DNA of 64,000 bases from Limonium bicolor (GCA_023374045.1 CM041777.1:485065594-485129593); one strand, 5' to 3'; positions 47,072 to 58,075 are shown, counted from the stretch's first letter. Made by a program: numbers and translations. Notes: generated by a model not told the origin, from the sequence alone.

Positions 47072-48561
47072 TTCCAACGGATAGTGTGCCTATCAACGAA
47101 TTCTTCCCCGATGAGACTGTCTTTTCCATCACCAAGGTACAAGAGCCATGGTATGCGGACCTGGCCAACTATCTCGTCTCTGGAACAATACCACACGACC
47201 TATCTTACTCCAGAAGAAGAAATTCCTCTCTGATGCAAAACATTATTTCTGGGAAGATCCCTATTTGTTCCGAGTTTGTGCGGATGGGTTAATTCGCCGG
47301 TGTCTTCCTGAAGATGAAGTTCACAGTGTCATAAATTTCTGTCATTCACGGGAGGCCGGTGGCCATCATGGACCCACAAGGACCGCAACCAAGATCCTTG
47401 CATCAGGATTTTACTGGCCGACCCTTCACAAGGATGTATACCAATTCTGCACCCGCTGTGATAATTGTCAGAGAATGGGTAATACATCTAGGAGACATGA
47501 AATGCCACAACAGGGAATACTGGAAGTAGAACTCTTTGATTGCTAGGGCATTGATTTTATGGGGCCCTTTCCTTCCTCGCAGGGCCACCAATATATTTTA
47601 GTGGCAGTAGATTACGTGTCAAAATGGGTAGAAGCTATACCCTGTCATCATGCAGATTCAAAGACCGTAACCAAATTTCTAAAAAAGCACATCTTCACCA
47701 GTTTTGGGCGTACCTAGAATCATTATCAGCGACGGAGGATCCCACTTCTACAACCGTTCAATTGAAGCGCTAATGGGTAAGTACAGGGTGCGTCACAAGG
47801 TAGCACTACCTTATCACCCCCAGACAAACGGCCAAGCAGAAGTTTCCAATCGTGAATTAAAATCGATTCTCCAGAAAACCGTTAACTCCTCACGGAAAGA
47901 TTGGGCGTTGAAATTAGATGATGCACTATGGGCGTACCACACAGCATTCAAGACTCCCATCGGGATGTCTCCTTTTAAGCTCGTCTATGGAAAATCATGC
48001 CACCTGCCTGTCGAACTCGAACATAAGGCATATTGGGCGCTCAAGGCCCTGAACTTTGATATAAAAGCCACAGGAGAACACCGTAAGTTTCAACTTTCTG
48101 AACTTGAGGAGCTAAGGGATCAAGCATACCACAGTGCAAAAATTTACAAGGAGCGCACCAAGAAACACCATGATCAAATGATCCAAAAACGCGAATTTCA
48201 GGATGGTGACTGGGTGCTACTTTATAACTCCCGCTTGAAAATCTTTCCCGGAAAGCTCAAATCTCACTGGGTCGGACCATTCCAAATAGTTGGGACCACT
48301 CCTTTTGGTGTTTATGAACTCCGGAACAAGAAAGGAGAATGTTTCAAAGTCAATGGGTCCCGCCTAAAAAGGTATGCCGGTATTCCTGCTGATAATAGTG
48401 CTTTGTTAGAAATTTCATTTGTGCAGGAACACGAAGATAACCTTGAAGCCCCAAGACCAAAGGAACAAAAGACGACACCCCCATGGCGGGAACGTAATAA
48501 GTTCAAGAAAATGAGTAAACTGACTAACGCCAGCAGGGCAGATCCCGTACTCTCACTATAA
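47072..48561 (+). pseudogene. Athila integrase relic
   Basis: The zinc-binding N-terminus (47148-47546) has RRCLPEDEV, CHSREAGGHHG, YWPTLHKDVYQFCTRCDNCQ. An in-frame TAG at 47544-47546 replaces the tryptophan normal in the [16 protein letters not shown] motif that starts the catalytic core. The core continues ([11 protein letters not shown]), then shifts near 47700 into [10 protein letters not shown] and [16 protein letters not shown]. The C-terminal part has [16 protein letters not shown] and [10 protein letters not shown]. Acidic core residues appear present except where the breaks fall. The frame ends at 48561. No envelope-like frame follows. Confidence 0.9.
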
Positions 48562-49449
48562 AATCGGTTTGATAAGTCTAGCTAAAGACTATAAAGAAGG
48601 GCGGATGACTGGGAGGCAACCCAGTGGTAGTTTACTGTTTAATCAGTGTTGTGCTTTTATTTTCCAGTTTTGTTTTTAGCATTTTGAATTTTTATTAGAT
48701 CTCTTCAGAGCCCATGCGTTTAACGTGATGCTTTCAAGTGTCAAATTTTGTGTCTCTCTAAAGTTCTTACAGGTGCAATGATCATGAACACTCCAAGGTT
48801 GGACACTTGCTTTACAACAAGTGTGAGGAAGACTCCTACCCCGGCTAAGGACTTAAGTGTGAGGAAGGTAACCTTCCTCAATCAACGATATCAGGGGAGT
48901 TTCAGTTTCACCTTATTTTTAATGTTCATGTTCAGCCTATCATGACTTTTATGCTTAAAGATTATTTTTATATCAGTCATTATTGTCCCGAATAAAATCC
49001 TTGATGAGTTGACAATATTTAGAAAGTCCTTTTCTTGGTTTTTAAATTGTGAACAATGAGGACATTGCTCCTCTTAAGTGTGAGGAAGTAGGAGTACTTT
49101 CTAAATATTGTCATTGCACTTAATGCCACATTTGTTTTGCTTGTCCTCTTATTTTGAAAAAAAATTGCTCCTTTTAAGTGCCAATAAAAGTTGAATCTCT
49201 AGGTGAAATTTTTGTTGAGATTCTGAAAACAAGTCTGATGGCCACCTCAAGAATCGTTCTGCTTTTGGCTGTTTGTATGTATAATTTTTTTCAAATTGAA
49301 TCTGTTTTCACTGAAATTTGGTGGATTAGCTGATTATGAAAATTGAATTGATCTAGTTTGGGGTCTTGGGAATGATGTGAAAGTTTGGAATGAAAGGATA
49401 AGGCAAGGTACTCCGCTGATCTGAATTAAAATTTCTGAACAAAAACAGG
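48562..49449 (+). other. Athila 3' untranslated region, left part
   Basis: It contains TGGGAGGCAACCCAGTGG (about 48610), typical just after Athila pol, and two GTGTGAGGAAG phrases (about 48820, 48856). Its last 250 bp match 1585-1775. No coding frame is supported. Confidence 0.7.
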
Positions 49450-49474
49450 CCTCACTAGTGGAAAAAATGTTTTT

Positions 49475-50745
49475 AACCACGGTTATTTTGCCTATACCAC
49501 GGTTAGGAACCGTGGTTTATGCTCGTCGTATATTCACAAATTGAGATAAACGACGGTTCATAACCATGGTTTAAAGTGAGCGAAAAAAACCACGGTTTGT
49601 CGAAACCGTCGTTTAAGACCCCTTCTCCCGCGAACATTCACTGACTTTATACCACGGTTGTGAGTCTTAACCGTGGTATATAGTGCATTATAAATGACGG
49701 TTTTGCTTAAAACCGTGGTATAAAGTCTATAGAAATCAACAATAAACCACGGTTATATGTAGAACCGTGGTTTATAGTCTGCGATTTTTTCCCAGTTCGC
49801 CGGCGCTTTAGCGCCGCCGCCTTTGATGTAATTTCTCAACAGAGAGCACAAACAGAAGAGAATGAACAGGCCAGAACATGTATGTTACTTGTTTGTGTAT
49901 TAGGGTTGCTAAATAATGAGTGAAGTTACATTATGTTCCTTGTTCGTCGGTAGGTTGCAAAATTACCGTGAAAGAGAATGAGAGAGGGCGAAGCGCCGGT
50001 TAGGGTTGCAAAAATATTACCGTGAAAAACAAGAGGCGCAGAGCATGTCATTGTTCGCTAGTGTGGGGTTGCAAAAATTACCGTGAAAAACAAGAGGCGC
50101 AGAGCATGTCATTGTTCGCCGGCGATTTACAAAAATTACAGAGGCGCAGAGCATGTCCTTGTTCGCCGGTTAGGTTTGCAAAAATAACAGAGGCGCAACA
50201 TGTGTTCCTTGTTTTCCAGTATGGCAAAGAGCATGCATGTTCGCCGGTGGGTTGAAAAAATTATAGAGGCGCAGAAGAAGAAGAAGAAGGAGAAGCATTG
50301 TAGAGCATCCTTGTTCGACAGTGTAGGTTGTAAAAGAGTGAGAAGAAAATATATATAATAAGAGAAAGAGAAAGAGCCGCGTTAATTTTCGGCGAAAATT
50401 TGAATTCCCGCTTAGACTATAAACCACGGTTCTAACAAGGAACCGTCATTTAAAGTTTTTTACCACGACTAAAAATGACGGTTTTGACAAAACCGTGGTA
50501 TACAGAAACCCTATATACGACGGTTCTCCAAGAACCGTGTGGTATATTCACTCCGGCATGTACTATATACCACGGTTGCCCTGAAAACCGTGGTATATAA
50601 CTAACCTATATACGACGGTTCCGGAAAAAACCGTGGTATATGCGCTCTGGTATGCACCTTAAACGACGGTTTCTATTAAACCGTGGTTTATAAACTTTAA
50701 ACCACGGTTTTCCATTAACCGTGGTTTAAACGCCGTCATTTAAAA
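49475..50745. repeat. CACTA subterminal ACCACGGTT/AACCGTGGT repeats
   Basis: Two clusters, about 49475-49785 and 50415-50745, each with about ten copies arranged as direct and inverted pairs around short AT spacers. Variants read ACGACGGTT or TGACGGTT. They probably bind the element's transposase-accessory protein, by analogy with En/Spm. Confidence 0.8.
49915..50310 (+). repeat. Internal 60-bp tandem repeat of the CACTA element
   Basis: About six units share TAGGGTTGCAAAAATTACCG and AGAGGCGCAGAGCATGTC with TTGTTCGCCGG. Two neighbouring units (about 50010-50120) are almost identical. Similar words (GGTTGCAAA, GAGAATGA) occur in the CACTA fragment at 480-530. Confidence 0.75.
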
Positions 50746-50762
50746 CATTTTTTCTACTAGTG

Positions 50763-51165
50763 CCTCTTCATTCGGTTATTAAGTCCTTAGGGTGCCTTAC
50801 CACCCATCTACCTAAGGTCTTGTGATCTGGGATAGAAAACCCAAAGCCGCTACATGGGTGAGGAGAAAAGTCTGAGGGGATGAATTAAATATGCAAATGG
50901 CAGAATAGAATGTTAAGGAAAATGAACTTTGAAAAAAATTAAATATGTAATTCATTTTGGTTATTCTGATCATGAGTATGTGGTGTTGAAAGATATCACG
51001 GAATAAGGTGTTACTTCACACCCTTGTCATCCAGAGGTTAGAGGAAAGAAATGGTGGAGGATCCCAAACTATTCTGTTTCAGTTCTATAATCTAACTTCT
51101 CCATGCTTTAAAACTTCACTATCTTTTTCACTGTTTGCGAAAACCTACAGCTAGTAGCTGTGGAG
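50763..51165 (+). other. Athila 3' untranslated region, right part
   Basis: Continues after the CACTA element and matches 1771-2140, including CATCTACCTAAGGTC and ATCTAACTTCTCCATG. Similarity fades near 51165, before the purine tract. Confidence 0.7.
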
Positions 51166-51259
51166 GGTGATTTGTTCAGTATGAGGGGTGGGTCTATGTA
51201 AATGGTTCTGCTGAGAAGTCTAGATCCTAAAAACTGTCATTCTGTGGAGGGTGAAGACC

Positions 51260-51883
51260 TGTCACCTCGGCATCCCTCAAATACCTATTAAATCGTCGTC
51301 TTTCCCAAAAAGCATAAAGGGGAGTGCAAGTGTGCACTACACCCGCTCGATGGGCTCCACGCGGACTTATGCCCTAAGGGCGGAAATTGACTAGAGTCGC
51401 CACCTAGTTTGACCTAAGGAACGAGGAAGGAGGAAAGGGTTCTAAGAACCGTTAATTGACTCTGATGATTTATTGCCTATGGATAGGACTTATCTGATCA
51501 AGCCAGAGATTCTATGGTGGGTTCGCACTGGGTTACACCCCTTTGAAGTGGCAACGACCACGACTTCGGATTGGTGCCCGAGGAAACCTCGGTCTCCAAC
51601 TGTCAGGATTACCTTCTTTCAAGACCTTATTAAAGAGATTCATTTAAAAGTCAAGGATAGGATTAGGACAGAGGAGGAGAAAAACGAGTGGATGAGGAGC
51701 TTTTCTGCCAAGCTAGCGCCAAGAAGAAGAATGATGAATCGAATGAGTATAGAATGAAAGATTAGGAGTGCTGATTTTGAGAGTTGAAGAAGTCGAGAGT
51801 GTGTAGGAGTCAGAGGGGATTTGAATGTTTGACAGACATGAAGATCGCCTTGGAGTTGGGAAAGGGGTTTTTTGGATTGGAAT
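51260..51883 (-). mobile_element. LTR-type fragment carrying GGTGGCGACTC, minus strand
   Basis: Plus strand starts TGTCACCTCGG and carries the inverse of GGTGGCGACTCTAGTC at about 51392-51404, a block shared with the Ogre-like LTRs at 14902 and 38928 but with otherwise different flanks. It may be a distant Ogre/Tat LTR. The hAT element is inserted in it; ten bases of it resume at 55453 before the next LTR. Short frames inside it are not supported. Confidence 0.45.
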
Positions 51884-51999
51884 CAGGGGCGGACCCACAT
51901 GGGGTCCCATGGGGGCCCGGACCCCATAGTTATTATATAAAAAAAATTTAAAAATTGAAACCTAGAATAAGTATAGTAAAAATGACATAGTAGCAAGTT

Positions 52000-52067
52000 C
52001 TGAAAATAGCTCAGTGGTTAAGGTTATGTGTTACCTAAAGATCAGGAGTTCAAGTCCCTGCTACTAC
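52000..52067 (+). other. tRNA-like sequence with pol III A and B boxes
   Basis: TAGCTCAGTGGTTA (52007-52020) fits the A box and GAGTTCAAGTCCC (52046-52058) the B box, spaced as in a tRNA, ending CTACTACC. The acceptor and T stems do not pair properly, so this is a tRNA pseudogene or SINE head, not a working tRNA. It lies in the leader of the hAT element. Confidence 0.55.
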
Positions 52068-52914
52068 CACTTTATTTTCTGTTTTAGAAACTAACTCCAG
52101 TTGTACGCCTGTACGCTACACTTTGAAGCGAAGCAGCCCAGCCCATCCAAGTCCAGTTGTTCAGCCTAATTTGGTATTTTCGTTTAAAGAATACCGGTCC
52201 AATTTGACTTTATAAGAAATAAAAAAATGAGTCCACCCTATAAATATTTAAGTCTCATCTAGTTAGGGTTTTCAAAAGTAAAACAGGCAAAGTCAAGAGA
52301 GGAGCTGAGTTTGCCGAGTGCAACTTGCACGACAACGACAAGTATGTAAAATTTGCTTTGTCTATTTGTGTTCTCCCTTTTTTTTATTGATAAATGTAAA
52401 GTTAACTTTTCAATTAAATATTGATGCAATGTTAGTGGATTCTTCCTGATTGGTTTAATAAAAAATCGTTGGACATAGAAGTGGATATCTGATTCAATTT
52501 TGTAGCAACAGTGTGCACTCGTAGCAGCAGCTTGCACCAGTGGATATCTGCTTCTTCTTCTTTTTTTAATTCAACAAGCTGGTTGTTCAATGATTGGTTC
52601 CTCCTCCTCCTTGATTTTCCAACTGAATGATTAGTATAACATAGAGAATTTGAAGGGAATCAATTTACGGTGACAATTGTCATCAACCAGAGAGGAATCA
52701 ATTTACATTCTTTGTCATGTCATACAAATTATTTGAAGGGAATCAATTTAAAATATGAATTAACCACTAGCTTGCCGGAAACAAGATAATTAGGAGAATA
52801 TTATAGTTAAACTAATTTTGTTAGAGAATTAAATATTATTGAATTCTATTTTAATTAAAATATTATTGAATCATTTACATTCTATGCTAACTATCTTCAT
52901 TTTACAGATTTACA

Positions 52915-55355
52915 ATGGAAAAATATTTTAAGAGGTCATCATGTTCGGCACAAAGGTCACCCTTAAATCAAGAGACGTTGGTTCAAGTTGAAGTTGGATC
53001 CCCAAATCTTGGTACAGAGATTCCAAATCATGTGTTAACCACTTCTGTCGAAAAAAACACCCAACATACACTTTCTTTAGAAGTTGATGTCTCTTCTTTA
53101 CCAGCTGACCCTGCTGATAGAAAACCGATTATGCTTTATCACCCAAATGTGCGAGATCAAGTGAGACGGCATTATATTAAAAAAGGTCCGTATCAACCTC
53201 GAAATCTTAATTTCCCCACGAGTTCCTTTACAGATAGAACACGTCAGTTTAGTGATTCATGGTTTGCTAAATATCCAAACTGGTTAGAGTACAGTATTAA
53301 GAAGGATGCTGTGTTTTGTCTACCTTGTTATTTGTTTCACAATGAGAAAATTGGACATCGTGGAGGGGAAACATTTTCAACTACAGGTTTTAGGGCTTGG
53401 AATAAAAGTGAGAGATATTCAGCCCATGTTGGTGGACCATCTAGTGTTCATAATCAATGTTCCAACATGTGTGTTGATTTATTAAATCAGAAGCAATCCA
53501 TCCAGACAGCTTTAACAAAGCAAACAAAGCAAGTTCAGACAGATTATAGAACTCGTTTGATTACATCAATTGATGTTGCAAGATTGCTTTTGACATGTGG
53601 ATTTCCTTTTCGAGGACATGATGAAAGTGAGTCTTCTTCCAGAAAGGGTAATTTTTTGTCTGTGCTTGATTGGTATGCTGATCGTGTTGAATCAGTAGGA
53701 GATGTTGCTTTGAAGAATGCTCCCAAAAATCTACAATTAACTTCTCCAAAGATTCAGAGGGATATTGTGAAGGCATGTGCTAATGAAACAGTCAAGGCTA
53801 TCATAGAGGACATTGGAGATGATTACTTTGCAATCTTAGTTGATGAATCTCGGGATGTGTCTCACAAGGAACAAATGGCTCTTGTTGTGAGGTATGTTGA
53901 CAAAAGAGGATTTGTGATGGAGAGGCTAATTGGAGTTGTTCATGTTGGTCAGACGAGTGCAATAGCTTTAAAAGAGGCAGTTTATTCATTGATTGCTCAA
54001 CATTCTCTTAGTCCTTATAATATCCGTGGGCAATGTTACGATGGTGCCAGTAATATGCAGGGACATTTGAATGGATTAAGGACTCTAATAATGAGTGACT
54101 CTAGGTCTGCACATAGCATTCATTGTTTTGCCCATCAACTTCAACTGACCCTTGTTGCAGTTACAAAGAATCAAGAAGATGCTGCATGGCTTTTTGATGT
54201 GGTTAGTGTTGTTTTAAATGTGGTTGGCACATCCTTCAAGAATAGAGATGCTTTTCGAGCTGAACAGGCAATAATAAGAGAAGAAGCTATTCTTTTGGGT
54301 GAACTTGAAACTGGTCGGGGTTTGAATCAAGAACTAGGGCTTAACCGGCCTGGTGATACTCGTTGGAGTTCTCATTTCAGATCTCTACAGAATCTGGTTA
54401 TTACTTTTCCATCTTTGATTGAGGTTATTGATGATATTGCAATGAAAAGTTTAGATGGAAATGACCGACAAAAGGCTCATGGACTCCTGGATTTACTTCA
54501 ATCGTTTCGATTTGTTTTTATGCTGCATCTAATGGAGAAGGTGTTAGCAATCACTGATCAGTTGAATATGGCTTTGCAGAAAAGAGCAAGATATTGTTAA
54601 TGCTATGTATCTACTTGCTACAGCTAAGAGCCAGTTGCAAGCAATGATGGATAATGCTTGGGAAGATCTTGTCTTTAAGGTTACTTTCTTTTTGTGTGAA
54701 GCAAAATATTCTTACACTCGATATGAATGTTATGCACTATCGCGGAGGATCCAACTTGCGACGTAGAGTTAATGACGTGACAAATGAGCATTACTATCGT
54801 GTGAGTATCTTATATGCAATTGTTGATATGCAGATTCAAGAGCTCAACTATCGTTTCAGTGAGGTGAATACAGACTTACTACTCGGCTTAGCTTGTTTGA
54901 ATCCAGTTGACTCATTTTCTCACTTTGACAAGACTAAGTTGTTGGCCATGGCACGTTTATATCCAGATGACTTTGGTTGTGAAAGTAAGGTCCATGAGCT
55001 TAGTTACCAGCTTGATAATTTTATTGCAAATATGCATCATGATCCAAGGTTTTCTAATCTGAAAGGAATTAGTGATCTTGCAAGGAAGTTGGTTGAAACA
55101 AAAACATCTGAACTTTTCTCTAGTGTTCTTATTGTTGAGACTTGCACTAATTCTACCAGTTGCTACAGCAACAGTTGAAAGAGTGTTTTCTGTCTGATGA
55201 AGATTATCAAGACCGATCTCCGCAACAAGATGGAAGATGATTTGCTTAATGATTGTCTAGTTACTTATGTGGAAAAAGATGTTTTTGAGACAATTAGTAA
55301 TGAGACGATTATGTACCATTTTCAAGCAATGAAGACTCGTAGAGGACAATTGTAA
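52915..55355 (+). pseudogene. hAT transposase (TTF-type zinc finger, DUF4371, hAT dimerisation), broken
   Basis: The first frame (52915-54600, 561 residues) starts MEKYFKR after a likely 3' splice site (TTTTACAG, about 52900-52907), so the leader probably has an intron. Residues about 105-190 form the TTF-type zinc finger (RQFSDSWFAKYPNW, VFCLPCYLF). Residues 215-410 are DUF4371, with the likely catalytic acids D310 (AILVDESRD) and D376 (CYDGASNM), then HCFAHQLQL. A frameshift near 54590 breaks the protein; it resumes at about 54590-54650 and 54654-55178 (LARKLVETKTSEL). A second shift near 55125 moves the dimerisation segment (LPVATATVERVFS) out of frame. The end, KTRRGQL, stops at 55355. 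The protein would cut and paste the element. Only two breaks are evident over the whole gene. Confidence 0.9.
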
Positions 55356-56094
55356 AAACATTGCATATCAGTTTTATATATATACATGTTCTACTTCCTT
55401 AAGATAATGGACCCCATAAGGTTAAAATCCTGGGTCCGCCCCTGATTGGAATGGGGTCGCACTGTAACACCCCAACCGTTAAACACGTCATTACCTCTTA
55501 ATCTGTCACAAAATACCCTTACTCACGCAGCGGATCTCTATTACAACGAAGGGTGGTACAACGCCGTTAGCCACCCATATGGCTAACCAGGCCTATCTCA
55601 CATACAGTAACGGTCTGATGGACTGGAACAACCGATTACACAATACAACACAATGCTCAATTCATTTCTTTACTATACCGAGTCTACAATGTACGGATGC
55701 CGACAACATATTCGGTCTTACACCTTATTCAAATACATAAGTAATTACAATCTAACTACCCATGCAAACCACCGACCCCGTCCTACTCTCGAACGGTAAC
55801 ATCTTCGGTGTACCTGAAAAATAAAAACGTTGCCCCTAGGGGCTCAGCTTAACGCTGCATATGAAATTCGCATACCCCGAGCGCTAACCGGGGTACGCCG
55901 ACTACTTTTGTCGAGAGCATGGAGTTCATTTTAATTCAACCAACATGCATATAGTAATACATTATATATGTACACTACACAAGGATTCGACAAATCAATC
56001 ATGGGATACAATCCCTAACTAACATAACAAGGTTGTTAGTTGTATCATTTTACTCTTAGGCCTTGAGGGTTATACCTCACTATGCCTTGTTTAC

Positions 56095-56275
56095 TCTCAT
56101 TCAATATCTCACCCGCTCTCTCGGGTTACTTATTCATATACACACCCATTCTCTTGGGCTACTCATTTTATACTCACCCATTCTCTCGGGTTACTTATAC
56201 TCATTATCTCACCCACACTCTTGGGTTATTTATACTCATTATCTCACCCACACTCTTGGGTTAATTATACTCAAG
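56095..56275. repeat. Tandem array, about 35-bp unit (TCACCCA-CTCTCGGGTTAC)
   Basis: About five imperfect copies of CTCACCCACTCTTGGGTTA with TTATACTCATTAT spacers. Each unit has a small CCCA...TGGG inverted repeat. Confidence 0.8.
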
Positions 56276-56607
56276 CTCTTGTAGATTCTCGAGACACTAC
56301 AGGTCTCCTACGTCACGCTTGTTACTCTTAATACATACTTAGGCCAAAACTCATGGCTCTCAAGCATAGTCTTACTTCCCCGGTTCGACCCTACTCTGGG
56401 TCTAGCATGGTGGGAAGGTTCAACTAGCTCATGGAACTCTCTCTTAGTTCTTAACTCTTTTACATAGGTCCGACTGCTCTCGGACTACTCTCACTCCCTT
56501 ACACTCCTCTCTCGGAGTTATAATAATATTATGTGTTTTAGTCTAGAAGCATCACTCTCGATGTTTCTAATGACTTTGGGAACAATACACAAGTTCGGTT
56601 AATCTTA

Positions 56608-56836
56608 GGGGTCGTTCGATCAAACGCTGCATTTGCAGCGTTTCCAATTCATCTTGGTATGGTTACTTTTGTAACATTGGTTAACAAATAAAGAGAGGAC
56701 ATGTGGCTTTAGTTATAGTTTGAGTGGGACCAAATATTTAAGTGGACAAATAACATGTTGACATGTGTAAAGCAAAATAAACATTAATGTCACATTCATA
56801 TTGGAGGGGAGATTAATGTGGATAACGAATGCAACC
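56608..56836. mobile_element. Tourist-like (PIF/Harbinger) MITE
   Basis: Flanked by TTA on both sides (56605-56607 and 56837-56839). The left end GGGGTCGTTCG and the inverted right end GGTTGCATTCG match at 7 of 11 positions. The 229-bp interior is non-coding. The TTA duplication and G-rich ends suit Tourist elements, but the weak terminal match leaves some doubt. Confidence 0.5.
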
Positions 56837-57724
56837 TTAGGTTTTAAGAGTTACCCATACGTTTCATTTACTCATACTTTCGGTTATTTTCTGATACCGG
56901 GTAAAATCCTCACGTAGGAGGTCGACCATGTCTCAAGGGAGTTACATAGTCCCTTAGGTCTCTTTTACCTTTCTTTTAAGTTCACATCATTGGACTAACT
57001 TCAATCCTCTCGATGAAGGTTCATTTATCTCTCCACTCTTATTTACTTCGTGGATTGTTTCATTATGGTTTACTAACCGTTATCGGGTAATTACTCAACC
57101 CGTACATCTCCTCACATTCTAGGGAGTTCATATGTTTGCGTTATCATTATACTTTAACGGATAATTTGTGTGTTTTGCACGTTTTCGATACCATAAGCAT
57201 CGACCCGATCTATGGGTCTCTAGCCAAACGTTACTCACTATGAGTCGGTCTTTACTCTATGTTAGACCACACCGGCATACAAGTATCATTCAACATACAA
57301 CAAGACATACATAATCAAACAACGGATTATTTTCATGCTTTAGTCTTGATTAAGCCGGCACACAAACACACAAATCAATGTAACTCGGTTAGCACGCGGA
57401 GTATGAGAAAATCATACCTTTCACCGGGGTTTTTACTTTTACCGTGTCATCTCACCATGCTCGGGTCACGCACGATTCTCTGATAATGTTTCAAACATTA
57501 TTATTAATACTAGGCTCATACGGTACATAATAAAATGCTACTACTCCGTACTTACCCCGTTATCCCGTTACTTTGGTTTAACTTAACGTTCTTATACTTT
57601 CAACCTCCTTAATTAATCCTCATACTTGTTTCCCATTTATATACTTTCTTCTTTACCATTTTACTTCATTAATGGTGTATTACTATACCATATGATAAAA
57701 CACAAATTTTTTTTATAAGTTTTG

Positions 57725-58075
57725 GGTCGACCGACCCACCAACCGACCCAACCTCTGGGTCGGTCCGTTCTAGTAAGTTTCCGTCCTCTGAAATTTCTCC
57801 CGACCGACCCAGAACTATTCCGACCGACCCATACACCTCTGGGTCGGTCCATCCTAGCACGTTTCAGTCCCGTTGTCCAAGCTCAGACCGACCCACCGAC
57901 CGTCCCAACCTCTGGGTCGGTCGAAGTCAGAAACTTCGACAACCGGGAATTCAAGCCCGACCGACCCACGACCGACTCACGGCTCCTGGGTCAGTCCGTT
58001 CCAGCATGTTTACTTCAAGTTACTTAAGCCCGACCGACCCACCGACCGATCCAGCCTCTGGGTCGGACAGTAGCA
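57725..58075 (-). repeat. LTR minisatellite of GACCGACCCA...TGGGTCGGTC hairpins (copy E)
   Basis: About five units of 70 bp. The pairing arms contain CCGACCCA and TGGGTCGG around CCTCT or ACC loops, followed by TCCGTTC(T/C)AG or TCCATCCTAG. It lies at the same place in the LTR as the arrays of copies C and F. Confidence 0.8.

Larger units (their letters stand above)
49453..50762. mobile_element. Complete non-autonomous CACTA element, 1,310 bp
   Basis: It starts CACTAGTGGAAAAAA and ends TTTTTTCTACTAGTG, flanked by CCT on both sides (49450-49452 and 50763-50765), the 3-bp duplication of CACTA elements. About 300 bp at each end is packed with ACCACGGTT and AACCGTGGT words. The centre (49790-50400) holds GCCGGCGC-rich sequence and a 60-bp tandem repeat. 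There is no transposase, so movement needed an outside source. It sits in the Athila 3' region. Confidence 0.9.
40722..51165 (+). mobile_element. Athila-like Ty3 retrotransposon, inactive, right end truncated
   Basis: 5' LTR end, tRNA-Asp primer site, gag, protease, RT, RNase H and integrase lie in Athila order, followed by a long 3' region matching the element at 1585. RNase H before integrase shows the Ty3 superfamily. A 1.3-kb CACTA element splits the 3' region, and the final purine tract and 3' LTR seen in the 2.3-kb copy are missing, because sequence similarity ends near 51165. Confidence 0.85.
51884..55444 (+). mobile_element. hAT-superfamily transposon with perfect ends, 3,561 bp
   Basis: Terminal inverted repeats CAGGGGCGGACCCA (51884-51897) and its exact inverse (55431-55444) are flanked by an 8-bp duplication, ATTGGAAT (51876-51883 and 55445-55452). 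The 8-bp duplication and CAGGG ends define hAT. Inside is one transposase gene on the plus strand, now broken. Intact ends and flanks suggest recent insertion, and the element could still be moved by a related transposase. Confidence 0.95.

Noticed and set aside
48562..48945. Envelope-like gene after Athila pol
   Set aside because: Only a 65-residue frame is present, with no signal peptide or membrane segment pattern.
52000..52067. A functional tRNA gene
   Set aside because: The A and B boxes are good, but acceptor and T stems do not pair. Recorded as a tRNA-like relic.
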